Shown here piece by piece: positions 1-6,321 of a stretch of 17,683 nucleotides of DNA. The stretch covers positions 1-17,683 of the forward strand of contig CBFGTA010000040.1 in assembly GCA_965651595.1 (NCBI GenBank), written 5' to 3'. The stretch's first letter is position 1. Each line of letters begins with the position of its first letter. The notes under the pieces were generated by a model. It was not told the origin of the DNA. It made no database searches and worked only from the letters and a program-made list of their open reading frames with translations. Source of the DNA: CBFGTA01 sp965651595 (lineage in GTDB: Bacteria; Actinomycetota; Actinomycetes; S36-B12; UBA10799). Position numbers and translations under genes: made by a program.

Positions 1-536
1 GGCTCCTTGCCCTCTGATTCACTGGCCAGGCCTTCCTCAGCCACCACATCATGGACAATCTTGCGCTCGAAAGCCGACATGGGCTCCAATCGAACGGGTT
101 CTCCGCTGTCGCGAGCCTTTCGACACGCTTCACGCCCCAACTCCGCCAGGTGACGTCGACGGCCAGCTCGATAGCCAGCGATGTCGAGCATCAGGCGGCT
201 CCGTTCGCCAGTCTCCTGGGTGACCGCCAATCGGGTCAGCTCTTGGATCGCGTCCAGAACTCGCCCATCCTTGCCCACCAACTGGGTCAGATCGGCACCC
301 ACGATGGCGACTGTCGCGCGATCCTTCTCGACATCGAGTTCGATATCGCCATCGAGGTCAGCAATGTCGAGAAAAACCTCGAGATAATCAGCGGCGATGT
401 CTCCTTCGCGCTCAAGTTGGGCAACACCTCGGGGAGCTTCACCGCCAGAATCAGCCTGCTCAGAGGTCATGTCTGCCATGGGAGCTTCCGACTCCGTTGA
501 TTCGGTATCAGCAGTGACACTGTCATTGTCGGTCAT
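1..536 (-). CDS. jag: Jag/KhpB-family RNA-binding protein (SpoIIIJ-associated), 3' end cut off by window edge
   Basis: An open frame runs from an ATG at 536 to the window edge, giving 178 codons without a stop. The first ~35 residues are acidic and probably disordered. The middle has the KH-II-like part, with LTQLVGKDGRVLDAIQEL followed by LMLDIAGYRAGRRRHLAELG. The R3H part follows, with EPMSAFERKIVHDVV, and the sequence is cut just after an acidic stretch. KH-R3H proteins of this family bind RNA and are linked to cell-envelope and division control. The conserved location directly behind yidC is the family's usual one, and the family name comes from that link. The start is supported by a GGTGGAG Shine-Dalgarno (SD) sequence 5 nt upstream. 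The gap to the yidC stop is only 11 nt, so the two are probably co-transcribed. Only the last few residues should be missing. The identification rests on family recognition by eye. Confidence 0.9.
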   Translation of the reverse strand, partial: MTDNDSVTADTESTESEAPMADMTSEQADSGGEAPRGVAQLEREGDIAADYLEVFLDIADLDGDIELDVEKDRATVAIVGADLTQLVGKDGRVLDAIQELTRLAVTQETGERSRLMLDIAGYRAGRRRHLAELGREACRKARDSGEPVRLEPMSAFERKIVHDVVAEEGLASESEGKE

Positions 537-547
537 GGGTTCTCCAC

Positions 548-1741
548 CTATCGCTTCTTCTTCTTAGATCGCTTCGATCGCGACTTCGTGTGCGGGGATT
601 TTCGGGAGGGCTGCTTTGGTGGCGAAGAACCTCCACCAGTCGATGTAGACCCTGAGCTCTCCGCCCCACTTCCAGCACCAGAATCCTTTCCAGAGTCGTC
701 AGCGGATCCATCACTGTTGTCATCCGAACCAGAGGAACCGGTGGGAGAATCACTTCCACCAGCGGAATCGCCTTCGCCACCGGATCCCGACTTGCCGCCT
801 TGTTGCCGTTGAGAACGGGACTGACGCTTGGGCTGTTGCCGCCGCACCCCGGTCTCACCCTTCTCCGCCAGCTCTGCAGCTTCAAACTCCTCCAACGAGA
901 TTCCCTGCCGGGCTGCGACCCGAATGGCCTTCTTCCGCTCCTTGTCCTTCTTCCGTTCCAGATAGGCCGTGTGAGCGGGTGTCCCAGGCTGGGGGTTGTT
1001 GCGAATCACGTAGAACTGCTGGCCCATCGACCATAGGTTGGTCGTTGACCAGTAAATGAGAACGCCAATCGGGAAGTTGAAGCCACCTACGGCGAAAATG
1101 ACCGGGAAGACGTAGACCAGAATCTTCTGCTGCTTGGCTATGGGGTTATCGGGGGCAGTGTTCTTGAGGACCAGCTGACGTTGGGTGATGAAGGTCGTGA
1201 CACTCATCAGCAGGATCAGAAACACCGCCATGATTCGGGTGCTGATTGGGTCGGGGGTCTCGTCGGCATGCAGGAACGTTGCATAGATCGGAACCCCGAA
1301 TATCGAGGCGTCGTGAGCCAGCTCGGCCAGTTCCGGAGTCAGGGCTCCCACCGATTGGGCCGGTTGCTGGGCAATTCCTTGCAGAACACGGAACAAGGCA
1401 AAGAAGATAGGGGCCTGCAGCAGGATCGGCAGACATGAGGCCAGCGGATTCGTACCGGTCTCCTTGTATACCTTCATCATCTCTTGCGACTGCCGTTCAC
1501 GGTCGCCCGCGTACTTCTTCTGAATCTCCTTGATTCTGGGCTGGATCAATTGCATGTTGCGCATCGACTTGATCTGCTTAACGAACAACGGGATGAGCAG
1601 AATCCGGATGACAATAACGAGCCCGACGATAGACAGCACCCATGTCCAGCCGTTCTCAGGACCGAAGACTGGGGAGAGGACCTTGTAGAAGGCCACCAAT
1701 ACCCAGGCAACGGCCGCTTCGAGCCACTCAAGAAGAAACAC
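548..1741 (-). CDS. yidC: Membrane protein insertase YidC (Oxa1/YidC/Alb3 family)
   Basis: The protein has 397 residues and inserts and folds inner-membrane proteins, alone or with SecYEG. Hydrophobic segments are visible near residues 8-24, 33-53, 102-120, 168-186 and 207-240. Arg46 in the first conserved core helix (IVIRILLIPLF) fits the positively charged groove residue of the family, and the loop NPLASCLPILLQAPIFFALF is typical. The tail after residue ~250 is long and hydrophilic. It is first basic (ERKKDKERKK), then a low-complexity Gly/Ser/Asp stretch, and it ends in a cluster of Lys/Arg (KSRSKRSKKKKR) of the kind that binds ribosomes in other YidC proteins. The start is GTG at 1741, with GGAG 5 nt before it. 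It lies 2 nt after the yidD stop, so translational coupling is likely. An N-terminal periplasmic P1 domain is absent, as expected for a Gram-positive organism. Confidence 0.96.
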   Translation of the reverse strand: MFLLEWLEAAVAWVLVAFYKVLSPVFGPENGWTWVLSIVGLVIVIRILLIPLFVKQIKSMRNMQLIQPRIKEIQKKYAGDRERQSQEMMKVYKETGTNPLASCLPILLQAPIFFALFRVLQGIAQQPAQSVGALTPELAELAHDASIFGVPIYATFLHADETPDPISTRIMAVFLILLMSVTTFITQRQLVLKNTAPDNPIAKQQKILVYVFPVIFAVGGFNFPIGVLIYWSTTNLWSMGQQFYVIRNNPQPGTPAHTAYLERKKDKERKKAIRVAARQGISLEEFEAAELAEKGETGVRRQQPKRQSRSQRQQGGKSGSGGEGDSAGGSDSPTGSSGSDDNSDGSADDSGKDSGAGSGAESSGSTSTGGGSSPPKQPSRKSPHTKSRSKRSKKKKR

Positions 1742-1743
1742 AC

Positions 1744-2208
1744 TTACTCCATCGTTGTCAGATTCGCGGTCCGAACATCCCAGCCACTTGGAATGTCCGC
1801 CTGGTGTCCGCCTTCTTCACTGCTGAACTCGTTAGCTCGTCTCGGCGACCCGTCGCGATTGACCCGAGGCCGCCATTGGCCAGCCTCGGGCACCGGATCA
1901 ATTCCCCCATCATTCCACGGATGACAACGTCCGATTCGCGCCACGGCGAGGACGAGCCCTTTGAACGGCCCATGAACGCGAATTGCGTGAAATCCATACT
2001 GGGAACACGAGGGATAGTACCGGCAGCGAGCGCCGAAAACCGGCGAAAGGAACATTTGGTACATCTTGATCGCTCCGAGCATCAGCCACACCAGTGGACG
2101 TGTGACCACCCACACGATGCGGGCTGGCCACGATTCGGGAGCGGCCACATCGACCGGCGCAGGAGGAATGAATCCGTCGGCGGATCCGGGGCCGTCATGG
2201 GCAATCAT
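1744..2208 (-). CDS. yidD: Membrane protein insertion efficiency factor YidD
   Basis: The 154-residue protein carries the YidD core at residues ~45-107. It contains MYQMFLSPVFG, then RCRYYPSCSQYG and the family tail RCHPWNDGGIDPVP. The three cysteines of the core are C62, C68 and C95. YidD proteins are small, amphipathic and membrane-associated, and assist YidC-dependent insertion. Here the core is flanked by a ~35-residue N-terminal extension with a short hydrophobic segment and a ~45-residue polar C-terminal tail, so it is longer than the ~85-residue enterobacterial form. The ATG at 2208 overlaps the rnpA stop in an ATGA, and the stop is 2 nt before the yidC GTG, so all three genes look translationally coupled. 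A shorter form starting at the internal Met before the core cannot be excluded. Confidence 0.95.
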   Translation of the reverse strand: MIAHDGPGSADGFIPPAPVDVAAPESWPARIVWVVTRPLVWLMLGAIKMYQMFLSPVFGARCRYYPSCSQYGFHAIRVHGPFKGLVLAVARIGRCHPWNDGGIDPVPEAGQWRPRVNRDGSPRRANEFSSEEGGHQADIPSGWDVRTANLTTME

Positions 2209-2633
2209 GACCGGTGTCTCTTGGTTGCTGGGACAAGTGCACCCGTTCCGGACTGGATTCGATCGATGAGTTGATCTAGGTCAGTCCCAAGTTCAGCACT
2301 CGAAGCATGGGCAGCACGAGGAAGGGCCCGAATCACAATACGTGAATTCGGTGGAAATCGGTCGATTTTGTCCCGAATCAGGTGGCGCAAGCGACGCGTC
2401 ACGCGATGTCTTACCACCGAACCACCAACTTTCCGGCTGACAGCAAATGCAAACTGTGGCGAGTTGTCCGGATGAGACGGGCTAGTACTGCCCCCATATT
2501 CAGCGGATACTTCGGCCGAATCGGTAGCTACCTGGACGTGTGCGACCAAGAAGCGCCGGTTTACTCGACGACCTCGTCGGCTCACCGTCGCGATGTCACC
2601 GGAACGGCGGAGGCGGTTACGGTCAGGCAGCAC
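2205..2633 (-). CDS. rnpA: Ribonuclease P protein component
   Basis: This 142-residue basic protein is the protein subunit of RNase P, which together with the M1-type RNA removes the 5' leader of precursor tRNAs. The N-terminus (MLPDRNRLRRSGDIATVSRRG) is typical. The conserved RNR motif is at residues ~67-87 and contains RKVGGSVVRHRVTRRLRHLI. A poorly conserved insert of about 20 residues (~39-59, Ser/Pro rich) sits before the RNR motif, as in other actinobacteria. The start codon is GTG at 2633, 31 nt after the rpmH stop; no strong SD sequence is evident. The 3' end overlaps yidD by 4 nt (ATGA). It lies in the usual rpmH-rnpA pair and should be transcribed from the promoter upstream of rpmH. 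Confidence 0.96.
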   Translation of the reverse strand: MLPDRNRLRRSGDIATVSRRGRRVNRRFLVAHVQVATDSAEVSAEYGGSTSPSHPDNSPQFAFAVSRKVGGSVVRHRVTRRLRHLIRDKIDRFPPNSRIVIRALPRAAHASSAELGTDLDQLIDRIQSGTGALVPATKRHRS

Positions 2634-2664
2634 TGTTCAGCACGTTCGCCACCTCGGCAACTAC

Positions 2665-2799
2665 TTAGACGCTGACGCGGGCACGGCCTTTGCGGCGCCG
2701 CGCCGACAATATGGAACGACCAGCGCGGGTGCGCATCCGCAAACGGAAACCGTGCTTCTTATGGCGCCGTCGGTTGTTCGGTTGAAAAGTCCGCTTCAT
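2665..2799 (-). CDS. rpmH: 50S ribosomal protein L34
   Basis: This 44-residue, strongly basic protein is a component of the large ribosomal subunit. It shows the family hallmarks MKRTFQPNNRRRHKKHGFR near the start and RRRKGRARVSV at the end. The frame remains open upstream to 2928, but the true start is the ATG at 2799. It has an AGGAGAG SD sequence about 5 nt upstream and gives exactly the family length and N-terminus. It is the first gene of the minus-strand operon rpmH-rnpA-yidD-yidC-jag and is divergent from dnaA. Its leader would be about 130 nt if the -10 candidate near 2939-2944 is right. Confidence 0.97.
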   Translation of the reverse strand: MKRTFQPNNRRRHKKHGFRLRMRTRAGRSILSARRRKGRARVSV

Positions 2800-2938
2800 G
2801 GTGTCTCTCCTGTCGGCCGGCCTGGCTCGCATTGTCATTGAGCCGCGAGGGCAACTGCCTACCCGTGGCTTCAATGCGTCCAGCCAGATGTGGGTGACGA
2901 ATCCGCCGTGGTCGTCATCCCTTGTCACAAGCGAACCT

Positions 2939-2944
2939 AGCGTA
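2939..2944 (-). promoter_or_regulatory. Candidate -10 box of the rpmH operon
   Basis: On the minus strand the sequence reads TACGCTAGG, a TAnnnT-type actinobacterial -10, about 140 nt before the rpmH start. The same TACGCTAG occurs upstream of tRNA-Ile. No good -35 stands at 16-18 nt, so the call rests on the -10 alone. Confidence 0.3.
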
Positions 2945-3071
2945 ACTGACGAAGGAAGCGGCGACCACAGTTGGGCTGCCGTTTTCCACTACCAATCGAC
3001 CCACGATACGGTGGAGACTCACTGCAGGATCTGAAGACACGCCACTAGCGGGCGAATGAATTCGAAGAACT

Positions 3072-3080
3072 TGTGGATAA
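3072..3080 (-). promoter_or_regulatory. Perfect DnaA box upstream of dnaA
   Basis: TGTGGATAA on the plus strand is the exact reverse complement of the consensus TTATCCACA. It ends 4 nt before the candidate dnaA -35 at 3085, a position suited to autoregulation of dnaA or to a second DnaA-binding site of a bipartite origin. Confidence 0.75.
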
Positions 3081-3084
3081 CCGC

Positions 3085-3113
3085 TTGATTGCTCCGCCCG
3101 GGCCGACTACCGT
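3085..3113 (+). promoter_or_regulatory. Candidate dnaA promoter
   Basis: TTGATT (3085-3090) is followed after exactly 17 nt by TACCGT (3108-3113), which fits a sigma-70-type actinobacterial promoter (TTGA.. / TAnnnT). Transcription would begin near 3120, giving a leader of ~145 nt before the chosen dnaA start. A DnaA box abuts the -35. Confidence 0.45.
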
Positions 3114-3263
3114 CCCGCTAGGACACACTGCTTTCGGCGACCCGATCAATGTGGGGCAGAAGTGCTCCGCATTGACCAGCCAGGGAAGCGCTCGGCGCGA
3201 AGCAACGACGGCAACGACTCGACGGGGATGGTCTCAGTGCTACTGGAAGGACACGAGCAACCT

Positions 3264-4742
3264 ATGGTGCCCGCCATCAATGTGACTGAGCTCTGGGATC
3301 GAATCCTCAGCCGACTCGCGGACGAGTCCATCATGACCCCCCAGCAGCGCGCCTTCGTCGCATTGACGGTTCCTCAAGAGGTTTCCCACGATCGCCTCCT
3401 GCTCGCCGCGCCCAACGACTTCACCCGCAACATTCTAGAATCGCACCTCAAGCCTCAGTTGGTAGCGGCAATCTCAGCTGAGCTCGGGCGAACGGTAGAT
3501 GTCATCGTGATCGTGGACCCGACCGCTTCTCATCGTCTCGACGAGGAGACCACTGATCACCTCGCGGACGGAACCTACGCTCCTGCCGTACCAGACTCGC
3601 GAGCCAATGGCAGCGGACCGGAAGCAGCCACGGCTTTTGCGCTGACTGGCTCGGAGATGCCGACTGTGCGTCCTGGAACCGGTGGACCAGTCTCCCGCTC
3701 CGACGACAACCACCGACTCAACCCGAAGTACACCTTCGACACCTTCGTTATCGGCTCCTCCAACCGATTCGCCCACGCGGCCGCAGTTGCCGTTGCCGAA
3801 CAACCTGCCAAGGCCTACAACCCGTTATTCATCTACGGAGACTCCGGCCTGGGAAAGACCCACCTTCTACACGCAATCGGCCACTACGCACGCACACTGT
3901 TCGCAGGCATCAAGGTGCGGTACGTGAGTTCCGAGGAGTTCACCAACGAGTTCATCAACTCCATCCGCGACGACAAAGCCAGCATGTTCCAGAAGCGCTA
4001 TCGCGACATCGACGTCCTCCTCGTCGACGACATTCAGTTCCTGTCGGGAAAAGTTCAGACCCAGGAAGAGTTCTTCCACACCTTCAACACTCTGCACAAC
4101 GCCAACAAGCAGATTGTCGTCACCTCAGACTTGCCCCCCAAGCAGCTGCCCGACTTCGAAGAACGTATGCGTTCACGATTCGAGTGGGGTTTGATCACCG
4201 ACGTTCAGCCCCCCGACCTCGAAACCCGCATCGCGATTCTGCGCAAGAAGACGGCCCAAGAGTCGATCCAGATTGATCCTCAAGTCCTCGAGTTCATAGC
4301 GAGTCGGATTGACTCGAATATCCGCGAACTTGAAGGCGCCCTCATCCGCGTCACGGCGTTTGCATCTCTCAACCGTGCCCGCGTGGACGTGGCCTTGGCT
4401 GAACTCGTCCTCAAGGACCTGATCGCAGATCAGCACGGTCCGCAGGTGACGGCTCCCCTCATCATGCAGCAGAGCGCTGAATACTTCGGCGTCACCATCA
4501 ATGACCTCTGCGGCCCTTCCCGGGCCCGCAGCCTCGTCCACGCCCGCCAGGTTGCCATGTACCTGTGCCGTGAGCTCACAGAGCTTTCTCTACCCAATAT
4601 CGGCAAACACTTCGGTGGGCGAGACCACACGACCGTGATGCACGCCAAACAAAAGATTCACGACAGCATGGCCAACGACCGCACGGTCTACAACCAGGTC
4701 ACCGATCTGACCAGTCGCATCAAATCTGCCGCTCGCAGCTGA
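3264..4742 (+). CDS. dnaA: Chromosomal replication initiator protein DnaA
   Basis: DnaA binds DnaA boxes at oriC, melts the origin and recruits the helicase. Counted from the ATG at 3264 the protein has 492 residues. Domain I (~1-90) begins at VTELWDRILSRL, followed by a variable Ser/Pro/Gly linker. The AAA+ domain has Walker A GDSGLGKT at 192-199 and Walker B with D255-D256 (LLVDDIQFL). The domain IV DNA-binding signature GGRDHTTVMHAKQKI begins at ~451. The frame is open back to 3162, but the extra 34 residues do not resemble a DnaA N-terminus. ATG 3264 was chosen because it places TELW near residue 8, as in relatives; a GGAAGG lies ~13 nt upstream, somewhat far. ATG 3228 and GTG 3267 are alternatives. 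The gene is flanked by DnaA boxes on both sides, consistent with autoregulation. Confidence 0.96.
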   Translation: MVPAINVTELWDRILSRLADESIMTPQQRAFVALTVPQEVSHDRLLLAAPNDFTRNILESHLKPQLVAAISAELGRTVDVIVIVDPTASHRLDEETTDHLADGTYAPAVPDSRANGSGPEAATAFALTGSEMPTVRPGTGGPVSRSDDNHRLNPKYTFDTFVIGSSNRFAHAAAVAVAEQPAKAYNPLFIYGDSGLGKTHLLHAIGHYARTLFAGIKVRYVSSEEFTNEFINSIRDDKASMFQKRYRDIDVLLVDDIQFLSGKVQTQEEFFHTFNTLHNANKQIVVTSDLPPKQLPDFEERMRSRFEWGLITDVQPPDLETRIAILRKKTAQESIQIDPQVLEFIASRIDSNIRELEGALIRVTAFASLNRARVDVALAELVLKDLIADQHGPQVTAPLIMQQSAEYFGVTINDLCGPSRARSLVHARQVAMYLCRELTELSLPNIGKHFGGRDHTTVMHAKQKIHDSMANDRTVYNQVTDLTSRIKSAARS

Positions 4743-4805
4743 ACACATTCCGTCACGACACGCCTCGCACCTGCTGGGGTCTCGTCACTGCACGTATACA
4801 CATCC

Positions 4806-4814
4806 TGTGGATAA
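4806..4814 (-). promoter_or_regulatory. Perfect DnaA box in oriC
   Basis: TGTGGATAA on the plus strand is the exact reverse complement of TTATCCACA. It is the strongest DnaA-binding site in the dnaA-dnaN interval. Confidence 0.85.
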
Positions 4815-4817
4815 ACC

Positions 4818-4826
4818 TGTGGAATT
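4818..4826 (-). promoter_or_regulatory. Degenerate DnaA box, 12 bp from the perfect one
   Basis: TGTGGAATT keeps the TGTGGA core but has three mismatches to the nonamer. It is in the same orientation as the perfect box, with CCTGTGGA repeated 12 bp apart (4804 and 4816), so cooperative binding is possible. Confidence 0.4.
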
Positions 4827-4985
4827 GTGTGTGTTAACCGGGTGTTTTCTTGGGATAGTGACGGCGTTCACATCCAAGATCTGGGGATGACGCTTCGTGT
4901 TCCCCAACCGTCCACGTTCGCTCCCCATCGTCTCCCACATCTTGCACGCTTGTGATTACATGCGTTTCACCAGGTGTTTTGTCAC

Positions 4986-4994
4986 TTATCCCCA
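4986..4994 (+). promoter_or_regulatory. One-mismatch DnaA box in oriC
   Basis: TTATCCCCA differs from TTATCCACA at one position. It faces the opposite way to the box at 4806 and is followed immediately by a weaker ATATCCACC. Confidence 0.6.
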
Positions 4995-5109
4995 TATCCA
5001 CCGACACCTATGATGACGATGAATTCACTCCTAGTTAAGGGAGAATCCTCATCAACTGTGTACACATCCACCTGGGCGTCGAAACAGTTACAAGCAATCG
5101 GCCAAAACT

Positions 5110-5167
5110 TGCCCAAGATGGGCACAGTGGTGCCGAAACCGTGGCACGATGGCCCCTACTCCCATCG
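5110..5167. repeat. Three consecutive inverted repeats upstream of dnaN
   Basis: The first is TGCCCA-3 nt-TGGGCA (5110-5124). The second is GTGCC-8 nt-GGCAC (5130-5147). The third is CGATGG-9 nt-CCATCG (5147-5167), sharing one base with the second. All arms are perfect. They end 29 nt before the dnaN start and could be protein-binding sites at the origin edge or hairpins in the dnaN leader. Confidence 0.6.
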
Positions 5168-5196
5168 TGTGAACATGTCAGGAAGGTCCGGTCGGA

Positions 5197-6315
5197 ATGA
5201 AGTTTCGGGTTGAGCGAGAAGTTCTCGCTGACGGTGTCGCATGGGCTGCGCGGGCCTTGCCCAATCGCCCATCGATTCCCACTTTGGCGGGTGTGTTGAT
5301 CACCGCAGAAGATTCTTCAGTAGCTCTGTCCGGCTTTGACATGGAGAACGCGGCTCGAGTAGCCGTCGACGCAGTTGTAGATGAGCCCGGTCAGGTGCTC
5401 GTGAGTGGCCGACTGTTGGCTGATATTGCTCGAGCGCTGCCGGCGGAACCGGTTTCCATCGCCACTGAAGGATCTCGCGTCGAGGTTGTCTGTGGTCGTT
5501 CCCACTTCGTCCTGCCTACGCTGCCCGTCGAGGACTATCCCCGACTCCCTGATATGCCCGACGTTCTCGGGACAGTGTCGGGCGATCAATTTGCTGCTGC
5601 CGTGGGTCAAGTGGCGATCGCTGCCGGCAAGGACGACACATTGCCGATGCTGCTCGGTGTGCGGATTGAGTTCAACGATGATCGCGTTACTCTCGCAGCT
5701 ACGGATCGCTACCGCCTGGCCGTGCGTGAGTTCACCTGGACACCCACGGCTACGAGCACCGAAGGTGCAGCGCTCGTTCCCGCTCGTGTTCTGGCCGACA
5801 CTGCCAAATTGCTCGCCGACGCTCCGGCCGTGTCGATTGCCTATGCTCCTGGTTCTACAACTGACGGAATTATCGGATTCGAGGGCAACGACCGCCGCAC
5901 GACGGCTCGGCTGCTCGACGGGGATTTCCCGAAGTACCGGCAGCTACTGCCGGAGTCGGCGAATTCGGTTGCCACTGTCGACAAGGCCGTGTTGACAGAG
6001 GCGGTCAAGCGCGTTGCACTGGTAGCTGAACGCAATACTCCGGTTCGTCTCAAGTTCAGCGATGGTGAGGTTGCTCTCCAGGCCGGGGCATTTGATGAGG
6101 CCCAAGCGACCGAGTCGCTTGAGTGTTCACTCGACGGTGACGCGATCGAAATCGCGTTCAACCCGAACTATCTGCTGGATGGAATCGGGGCCGTTTCTGG
6201 TTCTGCTGTCCACATGTCTTTTACCGACCGCGTGCGAGCAGCGGTCTTGACCGGCTCGGGGTCTGACCTGCCCGACTACAAGTATCTCTTGATGCCCGTT
6301 CGCCTCACGTCCTAA
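5197..6315 (+). CDS. dnaN: DNA polymerase III sliding clamp, beta subunit
   Basis: The 372-residue protein matches the usual length of the beta clamp, which forms a ring dimer that tethers polymerase III to DNA and recruits repair and loading factors. The N-terminus MKFRVEREVLADGVAWAARA is followed by LPTLPVEDYPRLP and TLPMLLGVRIEF, conserved motifs of the clamp, and by TDRYRLAVREF. The protein ends in the clamp C-terminus DYKYLLMPVRLTS, which forms part of the partner-binding pocket. The ATG at 5197 has AGGAAGG about 11 nt upstream. The recF start lies 6 nt after the stop, so the two genes should be translated from one mRNA. Confidence 0.97.
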   Translation: MKFRVEREVLADGVAWAARALPNRPSIPTLAGVLITAEDSSVALSGFDMENAARVAVDAVVDEPGQVLVSGRLLADIARALPAEPVSIATEGSRVEVVCGRSHFVLPTLPVEDYPRLPDMPDVLGTVSGDQFAAAVGQVAIAAGKDDTLPMLLGVRIEFNDDRVTLAATDRYRLAVREFTWTPTATSTEGAALVPARVLADTAKLLADAPAVSIAYAPGSTTDGIIGFEGNDRRTTARLLDGDFPKYRQLLPESANSVATVDKAVLTEAVKRVALVAERNTPVRLKFSDGEVALQAGAFDEAQATESLECSLDGDAIEIAFNPNYLLDGIGAVSGSAVHMSFTDRVRAAVLTGSGSDLPDYKYLLMPVRLTS

Positions 6316-6321
6316 AGTCGC

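Larger units (their letters stand above)
2800..3263. promoter_or_regulatory. Divergent rpmH/dnaA intergenic region
   Basis: This 464-nt stretch separates the leftward ribosomal/membrane operon from dnaA. I see no convincing gene in it; small open frames here lack family features and SD sequences. It holds a candidate rpmH -10, one perfect DnaA box (3072-3080), a weak two-mismatch box (TTTTCCACT, 2982-2990) and a candidate dnaA promoter (3085-3113). In several bacteria the equivalent interval is part of the origin or regulates dnaA. Confidence 0.7.
4743..5196. other. oriC: Presumed origin of replication (oriC), dnaA-dnaN intergenic region
   Basis: The 454-nt non-coding interval between dnaA and dnaN is the standard actinobacterial origin position. 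It contains a perfect DnaA box (4806-4814), a neighbouring box keeping only the TGTGGA core (4818-4826), a one-mismatch box TTATCCCCA (4986-4994) and degenerate ones, for example TGGGGATGA at 4882-4890. TACACATCC occurs twice (4797-4805 and 5061-5069), the second within the palindrome TGTGTACACA (5057-5066). The stretch ~5005-5055 looks the most AT-rich and is a possible unwinding site. Gene orientation also switches near here: leftward genes lie to the left of the rpmH/dnaA interval and rightward genes to its right. The number of near-consensus boxes is small compared with Streptomyces origins. Confidence 0.85.

Noticed and set aside
51..500. 149-codon plus-strand ORF over jag
   Set aside because: It lies antisense to the KH/R3H coding frame, has no family features and no SD support.
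1642..2274. 210-codon plus-strand ORF over yidC/yidD/rnpA
   Set aside because: It is antisense to three well-supported coupled genes and its sequence is Arg/Pro/His rich, as expected of a shadow frame.
3162..3263. Longer dnaA N-terminus from 3162
   Set aside because: The extra 34 residues do not look like DnaA domain I, which begins just after the ATG at 3264. The SD spacing is imperfect, so 3228 stays possible.
5005..5045. DnaA-trio unwinding element next to the TTATCCCCA box
   Set aside because: The repeated GATGACGATGA does not match the expected trio order (CTA/TTA/CTT on this strand), so only a general AT-rich stretch is noted.
4974..5213. 79-codon ORF inside oriC
   Set aside because: It covers DnaA boxes and hairpins, overlaps the dnaN start and has no protein-like pattern.
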